Shown one piece after another: positions 34,123 through 41,033 of a stretch of DNA of 41,033 nucleotides; positions within the stretch are counted from its first letter, which is position 1; each line of letters begins with the position of its first letter. The position numbers and the translations under genes are program-made. The DNA comes from Deltaproteobacteria bacterium. GTDB lineage: Bacteria; Desulfobacterota; B13-G15; RBG-16-54-18. Below the pieces are notes generated by a model. It was not told the origin of the DNA. It ran no database searches and saw nothing but the letters and a program-made list of their open reading frames with translations. The stretch is taken from positions 1-41,033 of the forward strand of contig JAFGNJ010000006.1 of NCBI GenBank assembly GCA_016927065.1. Reading direction: 5' to 3'.

Positions 34123-35304
34123 ATGGAAGCCTGGGAAGAAAGGCTGCCGAGTCTATTCATTATCCCTCTGGTGCTTGTGGCCGTCGGCCTCTTTTTTTTT
34201 ATAGCCTTATTATACAATCAGCGCGATCTTATCTGCTTGGCGATTCTAATCTTTGGCGTGGTCGGTGGCGCGAAAATCTGGGGCCGGACAAGCTTCTCCG
34301 GGATCACATACCATGCAACCATCGACAAAACAAAGGCCTTCCCGGGAGAAAACTTTACCCTGAACATAGACGTAGAAAACGCCAAGTTCCTTCCGGTGTG
34401 GCTGCAGGTGAACATAACAGCGGATAGCGCAGTCCTCCCGGCCTCGCAGGAAACGGTCCTTTCCGGGGAAAGCGGCCTCTTCTGGCACCAACGGGCTCGT
34501 TTCAGCTGGGACCTGACAGCGCAACGCAGAGGGGTACATCCCATCGGCCCCGCCCGCGTCCGTGCGGGGGACCTGCTCGGTTTCTTCCCCGAAGAACGGA
34601 AGGAAGACGACTTGTACGTTATCGTTTATCCCCGGATCATACCCCTCAAGCACTTTGCGGTGTCAAAGCGTGACCTCTTCGGCGTTCCAGGGACACAGAG
34701 CCCGGTCAAAGACCCGATCTACATCCTGGGAACCCGAGACTATCAGCACGGGCAGCCCGCCAAATATATCCACTGGAAGGCAAGTGCGCGCCACAGCCGC
34801 TTACAGGAGAAGGTCTTCGACCATTCGGAACAGGAAAAGATTTTACTTGCTATCGATGTTGAGCTATTCTCGAGTAATAGAGCGGAAGAGGAGTTCGAAC
34901 GGACCCTTGAAATTGCGGCGTCCCTGGCCGTGCAACTGGATCGACAGGGGTATTCCCTCGGACTGGTAACCAACGGTAACCTCACAGGGGGAAAGAGCGC
35001 AATCCTTCCGATCGCCAGGAATCCTCAACAACTGTCCGCTATTCTGGAGGCCCTTGCCCGGCTCCGCATGGAACCCGGAATGGATTTCAGAGACACCCTC
35101 GAGCGGGGATTGTCTTTGCCATGGGGTGTAAGCTGCGTCCTTTTTACACTCGAAGCAGACGAAAAGGCCCATGCCGTTGAGGAATATTTTGCACTGCGCA
35201 AAATTCCTATCATTTGTATGGCAGCCCGGGTTCCTTCTATGTCGGAGGCAAAGAGACGCTGGCTAAGGACCAAAATCTATCATGGTGAGGACATCCGTCT
35301 GTGA
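34123..35304 (+). CDS. DUF58 (vWA-like) membrane-anchored protein
   Basis: 393 residues. Two membrane helices near the N-terminus (about 10-30 and 35-53) are followed by a beta-rich part and the DUF58 domain with its signature around YQHGQPAKYIHWKASARHSR and the vWA-like strand ILLAIDVELFSSNRAEEEFE. The metal-site DxSxS pattern of true vWA domains is not intact (DVELFSS), as is common in DUF58. The protein is expected to be a client or partner of the adjacent MoxR ATPase; its cellular role is unknown, with links to cell envelope and stress in studied bacteria. Confidence 0.85.
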   Translation: MEAWEERLPSLFIIPLVLVAVGLFFFIALLYNQRDLICLAILIFGVVGGAKIWGRTSFSGITYHATIDKTKAFPGENFTLNIDVENAKFLPVWLQVNITADSAVLPASQETVLSGESGLFWHQRARFSWDLTAQRRGVHPIGPARVRAGDLLGFFPEERKEDDLYVIVYPRIIPLKHFAVSKRDLFGVPGTQSPVKDPIYILGTRDYQHGQPAKYIHWKASARHSRLQEKVFDHSEQEKILLAIDVELFSSNRAEEEFERTLEIAASLAVQLDRQGYSLGLVTNGNLTGGKSAILPIARNPQQLSAILEALARLRMEPGMDFRDTLERGLSLPWGVSCVLFTLEADEKAHAVEEYFALRKIPIICMAARVPSMSEAKRRWLRTKIYHGEDIRL

Positions 35305-35317
35305 GGCGCAGTGACAA

Positions 35318-36760
35318 ATGAAAAGAAGTAAAGAGTTGCTTGTTTTTTTATCCGGCGGATTCATAGCGCTCATCTGGCGCTATGCATGGGCCAATTTCAT
35401 CACGATTGCGATATCTCATAGGCCTTTTCCGTTGCCCGAAGCTATAGGCACATTCGGCCTTGCGTCCCTGGTGACCTTCATCACTCTGGGGAGGGGCTGG
35501 CGAATCATTTGGGTCCTGTGTCTTCAATGCCTCGGGTTCGCCTTGGCTTCCTTGAGAACAATATACGTCTTCTCTGATTGGTCTTATCCCTTCTTGAATC
35601 CCCAGTGGCTTGTAGAACTCTTCACCAAACCAATGAGCCTTCTTGAGTGGTTTTCTCTTGGTCTTATCCTCTTCATAGTAATCTTATTCTGGGTCGGCGG
35701 GGTTGTTCTGGCGAGGAAGCCTCGAGATTATTTTAACCTGTGTGCTCGATTTGACCTGGGCGTCTGCTTTTTCCTTGTGCTGTTCCTAACAAGTTTCCTG
35801 ATACGAGTAAAAGGTGGGACAACGATACAGGATCCCTTGACCGAACCCTTGCTTTTTTCTTTTTTTCTCTTCAGCGTACTGGGCATAGCCCTCGCCCGCA
35901 ATCAAAGCCATGCCCACAGGGAATTTCTTCCAGGATATAAGGGCATTGGTGTAATGCTGAGTTTTACCCTGGTAGTACTTTTGTTCGGTGCGGGCGTGCT
36001 ATCGTTTTTACTGCCGTACCTTACCGTGATTGCTCAAGCCGGTTATGGCGTTATCAAGGTTGCGTCCAAACCATTAGGCCTTGTTATAGTCAGTATATTG
36101 CGTTTTCTGCTTATTCCACGCAAAATGCGTGATGCCCTCCCTCCGACCTCAGGCACGGAGGACACGGACCAAGGTAGTCTCGACCTTGACAGTGGGTGGT
36201 GGTCAGGCTCCATAGGAGAGATCCTTCGCTATGTTATTATAGGACTTGGCGGACTGATCGGATTGATTCTCGTTGTCTTGTTATTATGGCTTTTGTGTAC
36301 ATGGCTTTTTTCAAGAACTTCTCGCGGCCGCAGGCCCAATGTCCGATTTGATATACGGAATGTATTTTCGCTGTTGATCGCAATATTAAAGGCATGCTTT
36401 CTCTTCTGCCGCAATGTAATAAAAAATATAACAGGACTCATGAAACATGAGGAAAGGGGGGCTATCCAACTGTATACAGCCCTTCTTCGGTGGGGGCATC
36501 GCAGCGGTGTGCCCCGATTTGCGAACGAGACGCCTCGAGAGTATGGGAGCCGTTTAAAACTCCGATTCCCTGCCCTAAAAAGAGAAATAACATCAATCAT
36601 AAATGCCTTCTCTCAGACAGTTTATGGTGGGATCGTTCTAAAGCATCAAAGATTGACCTTAGCGCAGACTGCATGGCGAACACTTCGTAGTCCCGTATAT
36701 TGGGTGCAACGTCTAAAGGTATGGTTTTTGGGACCGGACAAGGACGAACTCTCTCTGTAA
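35318..36760 (+). CDS. Multi-helix membrane protein with C-terminal DUF4129
   Basis: 480 residues. The first half holds about six to eight membrane helices; further helices lie around 205-230 and 305-330. The cytoplasmic C-terminal part (about 385-455) with AIQLYTALLRWGHRSGVPR and ETPREYGSRL matches the DUF4129 domain that normally ends TgpA-like transglutaminases. The periplasmic transglutaminase domain with its Cys-His-Asp triad is missing: between the helix blocks there is only a short acidic linker (GTEDTDQGSLDLD). It starts 13 bp after the DUF58 gene and probably completes a three-gene operon. Confidence 0.75.
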   Translation: MKRSKELLVFLSGGFIALIWRYAWANFITIAISHRPFPLPEAIGTFGLASLVTFITLGRGWRIIWVLCLQCLGFALASLRTIYVFSDWSYPFLNPQWLVELFTKPMSLLEWFSLGLILFIVILFWVGGVVLARKPRDYFNLCARFDLGVCFFLVLFLTSFLIRVKGGTTIQDPLTEPLLFSFFLFSVLGIALARNQSHAHREFLPGYKGIGVMLSFTLVVLLFGAGVLSFLLPYLTVIAQAGYGVIKVASKPLGLVIVSILRFLLIPRKMRDALPPTSGTEDTDQGSLDLDSGWWSGSIGEILRYVIIGLGGLIGLILVVLLLWLLCTWLFSRTSRGRRPNVRFDIRNVFSLLIAILKACFLFCRNVIKNITGLMKHEERGAIQLYTALLRWGHRSGVPRFANETPREYGSRLKLRFPALKREITSIINAFSQTVYGGIVLKHQRLTLAQTAWRTLRSPVYWVQRLKVWFLGPDKDELSL

Positions 36761-36881
36761 TGAGATAAAAATGCCGTATAATAAAAAAGTTGATTTATGC
36801 AACAGACTGTTAAGATATGGCAGCCCCGTTTATTAGTGATCTTTTCTTTTCTTGGGAAAAAATAGGATAGAAAAAGAACGT

Positions 36882-36940
36882 CTTAAAAATCAATGGTGTA
36901 AAAGTATCTCCTGGATAATTGACTCAGGAATTCACCATTG
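36882..36940 (-). terminator. Terminator of the spermidine-synthase-like gene
   Basis: On the minus strand CAATGGTG (36940-36933), which includes the stop codon region, pairs with CACCATTG (36898-36891), with an inner TCCTG/CAGGA stem. ATTTTTAAG follows directly. This fits a Rho-independent terminator with a long branched stem. The gap 36761-36931 contains nothing else that I recognise. Confidence 0.5.
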
Positions 36941-39502
36941 CCGGAAATAATCAACTCTCTTTTGTATGCTTCTTCGTTGAATCTCCGCGACATCCTCCAC
37001 ATTGGTTATGGGGAGCTTAGTCTCACGAGATAATTCAATAAAAGGGAGAAGGATATCGGGTTCTGCCTTTGCTAAGACGTATTTCGGAGCGGAAAATTCT
37101 AAGACCGGATAGTTATCGGAATTGACGCCGGTAACTCCTTCAATGAATTTATCGACAGCTTTCGTGTCGAGATAAAAAAAGCTCAAGAAATCCTCCGGTG
37201 AATTCACCCCCACATAGCTCAGCCTCTGCTTAATCATTGGCATATTCATCCGCTTTTGGAGCTCTCGATAATCCATTGTAATCAGTTCTTCTGTAGAACC
37301 AATGAGCAGGGCGTCCGTGGCGGCAATCCAAATATGAACAGATGGGAACACCTTTCTAAACGTACTGACCAAAAGCCGAAAATGGTCTTGTTCCATTCGA
37401 TAAATCGGCAGCCACTGGCAAAACACCCCCCCCTTTTTCAACCGCTGACGGACCAATTGGAAAAAATCAATAGTAAAAAGATTGGCATTCCCTGTTTGCC
37501 ACGGGTGCGAGGGTTCTGAGGTTATGATGTCATAGGTATCAGGCATTGCCATTAACCATGTCCGACCGTCCAGAATATGCAAGCGCGTTCGGGGAGAGCG
37601 TAAGGCAAAACCGTTGTCCTCGTTAAAGTAATGAGAAGCTTCCACAACTTCAGGAGAAATTTCAACGCAGTCCGCTTTTTTAATTGGATAGTCCAGAGTA
37701 CTCCCAAGGGTAATGCCGGTTCCCAGTCCGATCACCAAGACATCCTCGGGGTTTTTGCTGTACATAATGGGAAGGAGGCCCAAGAAGATCTCGGTATAGC
37801 TGTCTGTTAAATTACTCCCATCTGTTTTACCATTCACCCTAAGGAACCGGTATTTGTCCCTTTGAAATACCGTCACGGTAGCGGATGATCCTTCACGGTA
37901 ATATAACAATTCGTATGGGTGCATAAAAGAATTGACATTTTTCGTCACTGAACTGTTTCTCAGAATCCTCCCATATATGTAAATACCGGAATTCAATACC
38001 TTGGGGTTCCAAGATGGTAATAAAAAAGCTCCGGCTATTCCTATTAATGCAGGCACAACTCCCCAAACGAGTCTGGTTCGCCTTTTGAAATCTAAAATTA
38101 ACAATAATGAAGCGATTGTTAAATTCGCCCCCCCTCCAAAGAGAAGGGTCTTTTCTACCCCGATCATGGGAATAAGGATAAAACCTGCCGCGAGTGATCC
38201 GAAGATGCCTCCCACGGTGTTGAAGGCATAGACATCAGCAACGGTGCGTCCAATTTTGAATGACTGATATTTCATAAAGATACGTGAGACAAGAGGAAAC
38301 GAGGCCCCACTAGCGAAGGTCGGAATGACGATAATGAAAAAAGTGATTATAAATTCACGGAATGCTACTGCCTGCCACGAAATATCCTGATTGGTGAAAA
38401 ACGACAAGATATAATCCGGCAATTTTCCAATAAGTGGGGTTGTGAGAAGAACGGAGGCCCCAATAATACATTGAAGAACTGCCAGCAGGAAGATCGGATG
38501 CCGTACCCGATCCATATATCGACCGAGTATGATACTCCCAAACGCGATCCCCAGAAGGTAGGTAGTTAGTATTGTAGAAAAGGCATAGATTGACGAGCCG
38601 AATACCAAGATTAATGCTCTGCTCCATGCCACTTCATATACCAGCGCCAAAAATCCTGAAACCATAAAGATATAGAGAACAAAAAGTGCCTGTGGATTTG
38701 TAATACGCGATGATTGATCTAACGTGCTAGGTGCTTCTGCGGCGGATGGCTCCAACGTATCCTTTTTCTTAAGAGATGGAATTGCAGAAAGTTTCCATGC
38801 GATGCAACCTAAGAGAACGTTCATCGCCGCGCCGGTGAATATCGTCAGTTGGATGCCAAAAGCTGGAATCAAGAAAAAGGCGCTAAAGAAACAACCTGCT
38901 GCCGCTCCAAGGGTATTTAAGGCATACAGAACACTAACATCCCTTCCAATAAATCTGGGTGAACGGGTGAGGGCCTGACTTAATAACGGCATGGTAGCAC
39001 CCATCAAGAGAGTAGGAACAAACAAAAGGGAGAGAGAAAGCAATATCCTTGTGAGATTTAAAAGGAAATGATGAGCATAGATATATGGAAAAAGCTCTGT
39101 ATGAACTACTTGTACGAGCGAAAGGAGAGGTACAAATAGAACGGCATATAACCCGACGCCTATCTCTATGAAGGCATAAGCCTTGACAAGATTTTTAATC
39201 TTAGGGAGGAATTTGCCGCAGAGATAGCTTCCTAAAGCGAGCCCAAACATAAAGACACCAACGACGGTAGAGATGGCATAGGTTGTGTTACCGAAAACAA
39301 GGGTCAAGAGACGGCTCCACACGACCTCGTAGATCAGCCCGCAGAGACCAGAAAAAAAGAAGATGGTAATAAATATCCAAAACGTCTTTTCCCGTTTAAT
39401 GATATCGACCGCCTTTTGCGGGGAAGAAAGCGTGTGGGGTCCGCCTTGAGTGTAAGGCTTCCTTTGTGGTAGAGATTTACTTTTTCTTCTTTTCTTTTTC
39501 AT
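36932..39502 (-). CDS. Membrane protein with duplicated helix bundle fused to a spermidine-synthase-like domain
   Basis: 856 residues. Two homologous membrane halves (about 42-240 and 272-470) each begin with the same signature: GLIYEVVWSRLLTLVFG (55-71) and ALVYEVAWSRALILVFG (286-302), and each has a PTxxxGAxxPL-type motif. From about 520 to the end is a class I SAM-dependent methyltransferase-like fold as in spermidine synthase: DVLVIGLGTGITLG (587-600), CVEISPEVVEA, DGRTWL. At the place of the aminopropyltransferase acidic motif it reads TSEPSHPW (661-668), so classical spermidine synthesis is doubtful. Proteins of this layout occur in many bacteria with unknown substrate. Confidence 0.85.
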   Translation of the reverse strand: MKKKRRKSKSLPQRKPYTQGGPHTLSSPQKAVDIIKREKTFWIFITIFFFSGLCGLIYEVVWSRLLTLVFGNTTYAISTVVGVFMFGLALGSYLCGKFLPKIKNLVKAYAFIEIGVGLYAVLFVPLLSLVQVVHTELFPYIYAHHFLLNLTRILLSLSLLFVPTLLMGATMPLLSQALTRSPRFIGRDVSVLYALNTLGAAAGCFFSAFFLIPAFGIQLTIFTGAAMNVLLGCIAWKLSAIPSLKKKDTLEPSAAEAPSTLDQSSRITNPQALFVLYIFMVSGFLALVYEVAWSRALILVFGSSIYAFSTILTTYLLGIAFGSIILGRYMDRVRHPIFLLAVLQCIIGASVLLTTPLIGKLPDYILSFFTNQDISWQAVAFREFIITFFIIVIPTFASGASFPLVSRIFMKYQSFKIGRTVADVYAFNTVGGIFGSLAAGFILIPMIGVEKTLLFGGGANLTIASLLLILDFKRRTRLVWGVVPALIGIAGAFLLPSWNPKVLNSGIYIYGRILRNSSVTKNVNSFMHPYELLYYREGSSATVTVFQRDKYRFLRVNGKTDGSNLTDSYTEIFLGLLPIMYSKNPEDVLVIGLGTGITLGSTLDYPIKKADCVEISPEVVEASHYFNEDNGFALRSPRTRLHILDGRTWLMAMPDTYDIITSEPSHPWQTGNANLFTIDFFQLVRQRLKKGGVFCQWLPIYRMEQDHFRLLVSTFRKVFPSVHIWIAATDALLIGSTEELITMDYRELQKRMNMPMIKQRLSYVGVNSPEDFLSFFYLDTKAVDKFIEGVTGVNSDNYPVLEFSAPKYVLAKAEPDILLPFIELSRETKLPITNVEDVAEIQRRSIQKRVDYFRQW

Positions 39503-39524
39503 TCGATTTTCTCATGGTGTATAA

Positions 39525-39818
39525 GAAATCAAAACTACCTTACTTCTCTCCGGTTGTCAACAGTACTGTCTTAATCAAAATTTTGAGGAAGCTCAGAGTA
39601 CAAGGAGAAAAGCCGATGAGGTACTCCCTCATTCATCGAGGCAGGGGAAAAACTACCTGGTTCTTGTAACGAATCACACGAGGCTGATCTTGTGCTCGCC
39701 TCCGGCAAACTATAGTGTTGGCTCTCAGTTAGATCCCAGAACAGCTTATCATACAATGATTATTGGACAACCAAGTGAAGGTATCAATGAAGATATGCGA
39801 CAATTAACGCCTCTCTGA
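39525..39818 (+). pseudogene. Possible decayed lipoprotein gene without start codon
   Basis: A frame open for 97 codons encodes TTLLLSGCQQY near its start, which looks like the end of a lipoprotein signal peptide with the LLSGC lipobox, then a polar stretch (NYLVLVTNHTRLILCSPPAN, DPRTAYHTMIIGQPSEG) ending at TGA 39816-39818. There is no ATG, GTG or TTG ahead of the lipobox; a TAA lies at 39522. A start in another frame (ATG 39514, MVYKKSK) would need a frameshift near the AAATCAAAAC run. It could also be a chance open frame. The rest of the 545-bp gap 39503-40047 holds only the terminator at 39905-39938 and the conserved 3' region of the next gene. Confidence 0.3.
39532..39560 (-). promoter_or_regulatory. 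Candidate promoter of the spermidine-synthase-like gene
   Basis: On the minus strand a perfect TTGACA (39560-39555), a 17-bp spacer and a weak TAGTTT (39537-39532), about 30 bp before the start codon at 39502. Confidence 0.4.
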
Positions 39819-39904
39819 AAAACCTGCACTAATACAAGTTACTCTGCGTGCCGCAATACGTGAGCATCTGTTTTTTGTTATCAGATCGTCAGCAATGAAC
39901 GGAC

Positions 39905-39938
39905 AAAAAATAAGGGCACGGTTCTTTACCGTGCCCTT
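39905..39938 (-). terminator. Rho-independent terminator of the secreted Gly-rich protein gene
   Basis: AAGGGCACGGT and ACCGTGCCCTT (39912-39922 and 39928-39938) form a perfect 11-bp stem with a 5-nt loop. On the minus strand the stem is followed by ATTTTTT. It ends the transcript about 110 bases after the stop codon at 40048. Confidence 0.85.
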
Positions 39939-40047
39939 CTCTACCCTAGATGAACTGCAACCGAGGAAACAAGCTAGCAATAAACTACGTCCACCCCGTG
40001 TTCATTCTCAATTCACGATTCTTCTTCCAAATATAAGCTATCATACC

Positions 40048-40596
40048 TCATGGTGCACCAACGGCGGGACCAGCGCCAGCGGCACCACCGCCACCACCAG
40101 CAGCAGCACCTGCTCCGCCACCAACGCTGTCATGCGTTTCGGCCCTGAGCTGATACACAATCACACGACCATCATCCTTGCGATCCATCAGGACAGTGTC
40201 TATGCCGGTATAGACGTATCCGAGCACCTCACCCTTGGTGTTAACGATATTTAAGGCTGTCGGCAGCCGAGGGATCTCAAATACGCCCTCGTTGTATTGA
40301 TCATCCAAACGCTTGATGGCGTAGACAATCTCCTCCTCGCTGAGGGGTTCCCCCCAAAATCGGCCAGGGATCGAATATTGGTCTTTGCGATCAAAGAGAA
40401 GGGCCGTGGGTGCTTCTTTATCCTCTGACATGTAGACGTCAAAGTCCTTGAAAAACTCTTTATCAAAAGCCCTGATCTTGGCAGTTATTGCTTGATCCTC
40501 CATGGAGTGCAGTTCTAGGTCTAGGCCTAGAAAAGCACCTTCCACCAGGGGCGTAAATGCCAACGAAATAATAAAAATAATCACTACTGTTTTCAT
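40048..40596 (-). CDS. Secreted protein with Gly/Ala-rich tail, copy 1
   Basis: 182 residues from the ATG at 40596, which has a strong GAGGAGGAGG site upstream; an in-frame start at 40683 lacks one and adds non-signal sequence. An N-terminal signal peptide (MKTVVIIFIISLAFTPLVEG, likely cut before AFLG) precedes an acidic mature domain with VLGYVYTGIDTVLMDRKDDG and VIVYQLRAE, then a 30-residue tail made almost only of glycine and alanine ending AVGAP. It is expected in the periplasm or outside the cell. A second, nearly identical copy begins upstream (40897 onwards). I do not recognise the family; the mature domain shows no catalytic motif. Confidence 0.75.
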   Translation of the reverse strand: MKTVVIIFIISLAFTPLVEGAFLGLDLELHSMEDQAITAKIRAFDKEFFKDFDVYMSEDKEAPTALLFDRKDQYSIPGRFWGEPLSEEEIVYAIKRLDDQYNEGVFEIPRLPTALNIVNTKGEVLGYVYTGIDTVLMDRKDDGRVIVYQLRAETHDSVGGGAGAAAGGGGGAAGAGPAVGAP

Positions 40597-40643
40597 AGTT
40601 CCTCCTCCTCTTAATGCTACAATTTTTGATATACGCTTAATAC

Positions 40644-40657
40644 AGTACATTTGTACT
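40644..40657. promoter_or_regulatory. Palindrome upstream of the secreted-protein gene
   Basis: AGTACA-TT-TGTACT lies about 50-60 bp before the start codon at 40596, within the 300-bp gap 40597-40896. It is a possible operator. The gap is A+T-rich; a minus-strand TTGACT occurs near 40713-40718 but without a properly spaced -10 box. The far side of the gap holds the conserved 3' region of copy 2. Confidence 0.3.
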
Positions 40658-40761
40658 AAATCTATAATGATCCTGTTTACCATCTCGCTACATTTTTGGT
40701 AACTATATCAAAAAAAGTCAATGATAGATAGGAGAATCTTAGAGGGTATAATCATAGGGAT

Positions 40762-40782
40762 GGTACGGCAAAGAATCGTACC
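40762..40782 (-). terminator. Degenerate terminator hairpin of copy 2
   Basis: GGTACG and CGTACC (40762-40767 and 40777-40782) form a 6-bp stem with a 9-nt loop at the position matching the strong terminator of copy 1. The T-tract is absent, so termination here is probably weaker and transcripts of copy 2 may run into copy 1. Confidence 0.4.
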
Positions 40783-40896
40783 CTTCGCTCCTTTCAAATG
40801 AACTGAATCCGAGGAAACAAGCTATCAACAAACTACATCCATCCTGTGCCTATTCTCTCAATCCACAATTCTTCTCTCCAAATAATACATCATACC

Positions 40897-41033
40897 TCAT
40901 GGACGACCACCAGAAGCACTTCCACCACCACCACCAGCACCTGCTCCACCAGCAGCGCTGTCATGCATTTCGGCCCTGAGCTGATATACAATCACACGAC
41001 CATCATCCTTGCGATCCATCAGGACAGTGTCTA
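40897..41033 (-). CDS. Secreted protein with Gly-rich tail, copy 2 (partial)
   Basis: Only the C-terminal 44 codons lie in the window; the gene continues beyond its end. The frame reads DTVLMDRKDDGRVIVYQLRA as in copy 1, then EMHDSAAGGAGAGGGGG and SASGGRP before TGA. The DNA of the shared domain differs from copy 1 at only about one or two positions over 50 bases, whereas the glycine tail differs more. About 100 bases after the stop codon are also clearly related in both copies. This is a recent tandem duplication of a whole gene unit, including its 3' untranslated region. Confidence 0.75.
   Translation of the reverse strand, partial: DTVLMDRKDDGRVIVYQLRAEMHDSAAGGAGAGGGGGSASGGRP

Noticed and set aside
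39466-39669. Plus-strand frame ahead of the possible lipoprotein
   Set aside because: It starts inside the minus-strand 856-residue gene and the sequence is a run of phenylalanine and serine with no family likeness; only its frame change near 39520 is of interest.
40597-40683. Longer N-terminus of the secreted protein (start at 40683)
   Set aside because: The strong GAGGAGG site and the clear signal peptide begin at 40596; the upstream codons have no ribosome site.

Overview
The window looks like a chromosomal segment of a Gram-negative, rod-type bacterium, most likely a deltaproteobacterium (Desulfobacterota or a near relative). This rests on a complete dcw cluster with a meso-DAP-type MurE, a TatA/TatC pair, a free-standing IMP cyclohydrolase, a GAF-Fis regulator and a radical SAM gene directly after ftsZ. 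The taxonomic call is inference. I see no tRNA, rRNA, CRISPR array, insertion sequence or phage gene.

Layout. (1) 1-1730: three small unrelated genes (zinc-ribbon-like protein, four-helix membrane protein, coiled-coil protein). Related copies of a short element lie upstream of the first two and just after the second. (2) 1751-8296: housekeeping genes: hflX (apparently with an ATT start), a purH holding only the cyclohydrolase domain, purD, a small A+T-rich membrane protein flanked by hairpin repeats, purE, a YrdC/TsaC-type synthase and a leuB-like dehydrogenase. (3) 8277-11168: a GAF-Fis regulator, an RNase Z-like metallo-hydrolase and a UMF1-type MFS transporter, arranged convergently. (4) 11308-12318: tatA-tatC.

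(5) 12434-30644: the full division and cell-wall cluster, in order mraZ, rsmH, a MerR-like gene, ftsL, ftsI, murE, murF, mraY, murD, ftsW, murG, murC, murB, ddl, ftsQ, ftsA, ftsZ. It starts at a near-consensus promoter followed by an MraZ-type operator of TGGG repeats at 10-bp period. Most junctions overlap by 4 bp, suggesting one translationally coupled transcript that makes the UDP-MurNAc-pentapeptide, lipid I/II, the septal transpeptidase and the Z-ring together. A radical SAM gene follows ftsZ.

(6) 32400-41033: a more accessory end. It holds an A+T-rich membrane-protein gene between 9-bp direct repeats, a moxR-DUF58-DUF4129 operon whose last protein lacks the usual transglutaminase domain, a large minus-strand membrane protein with a duplicated helix bundle fused to a spermidine-synthase-like domain, a possible decayed lipoprotein gene, and a tandem pair of secreted proteins with glycine/alanine-rich tails, the second cut by the window end.

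The most unusual items are the tandem secreted Gly-rich proteins with a conserved 3' untranslated region, the MerR-like gene inside the dcw cluster, the repeated element among the first small genes, the FtsZ with two copies of its C-terminal VPTF-type peptide, and the FtsI with KTA instead of KTG. I did not find convincing evidence of a complete new multi-gene system.
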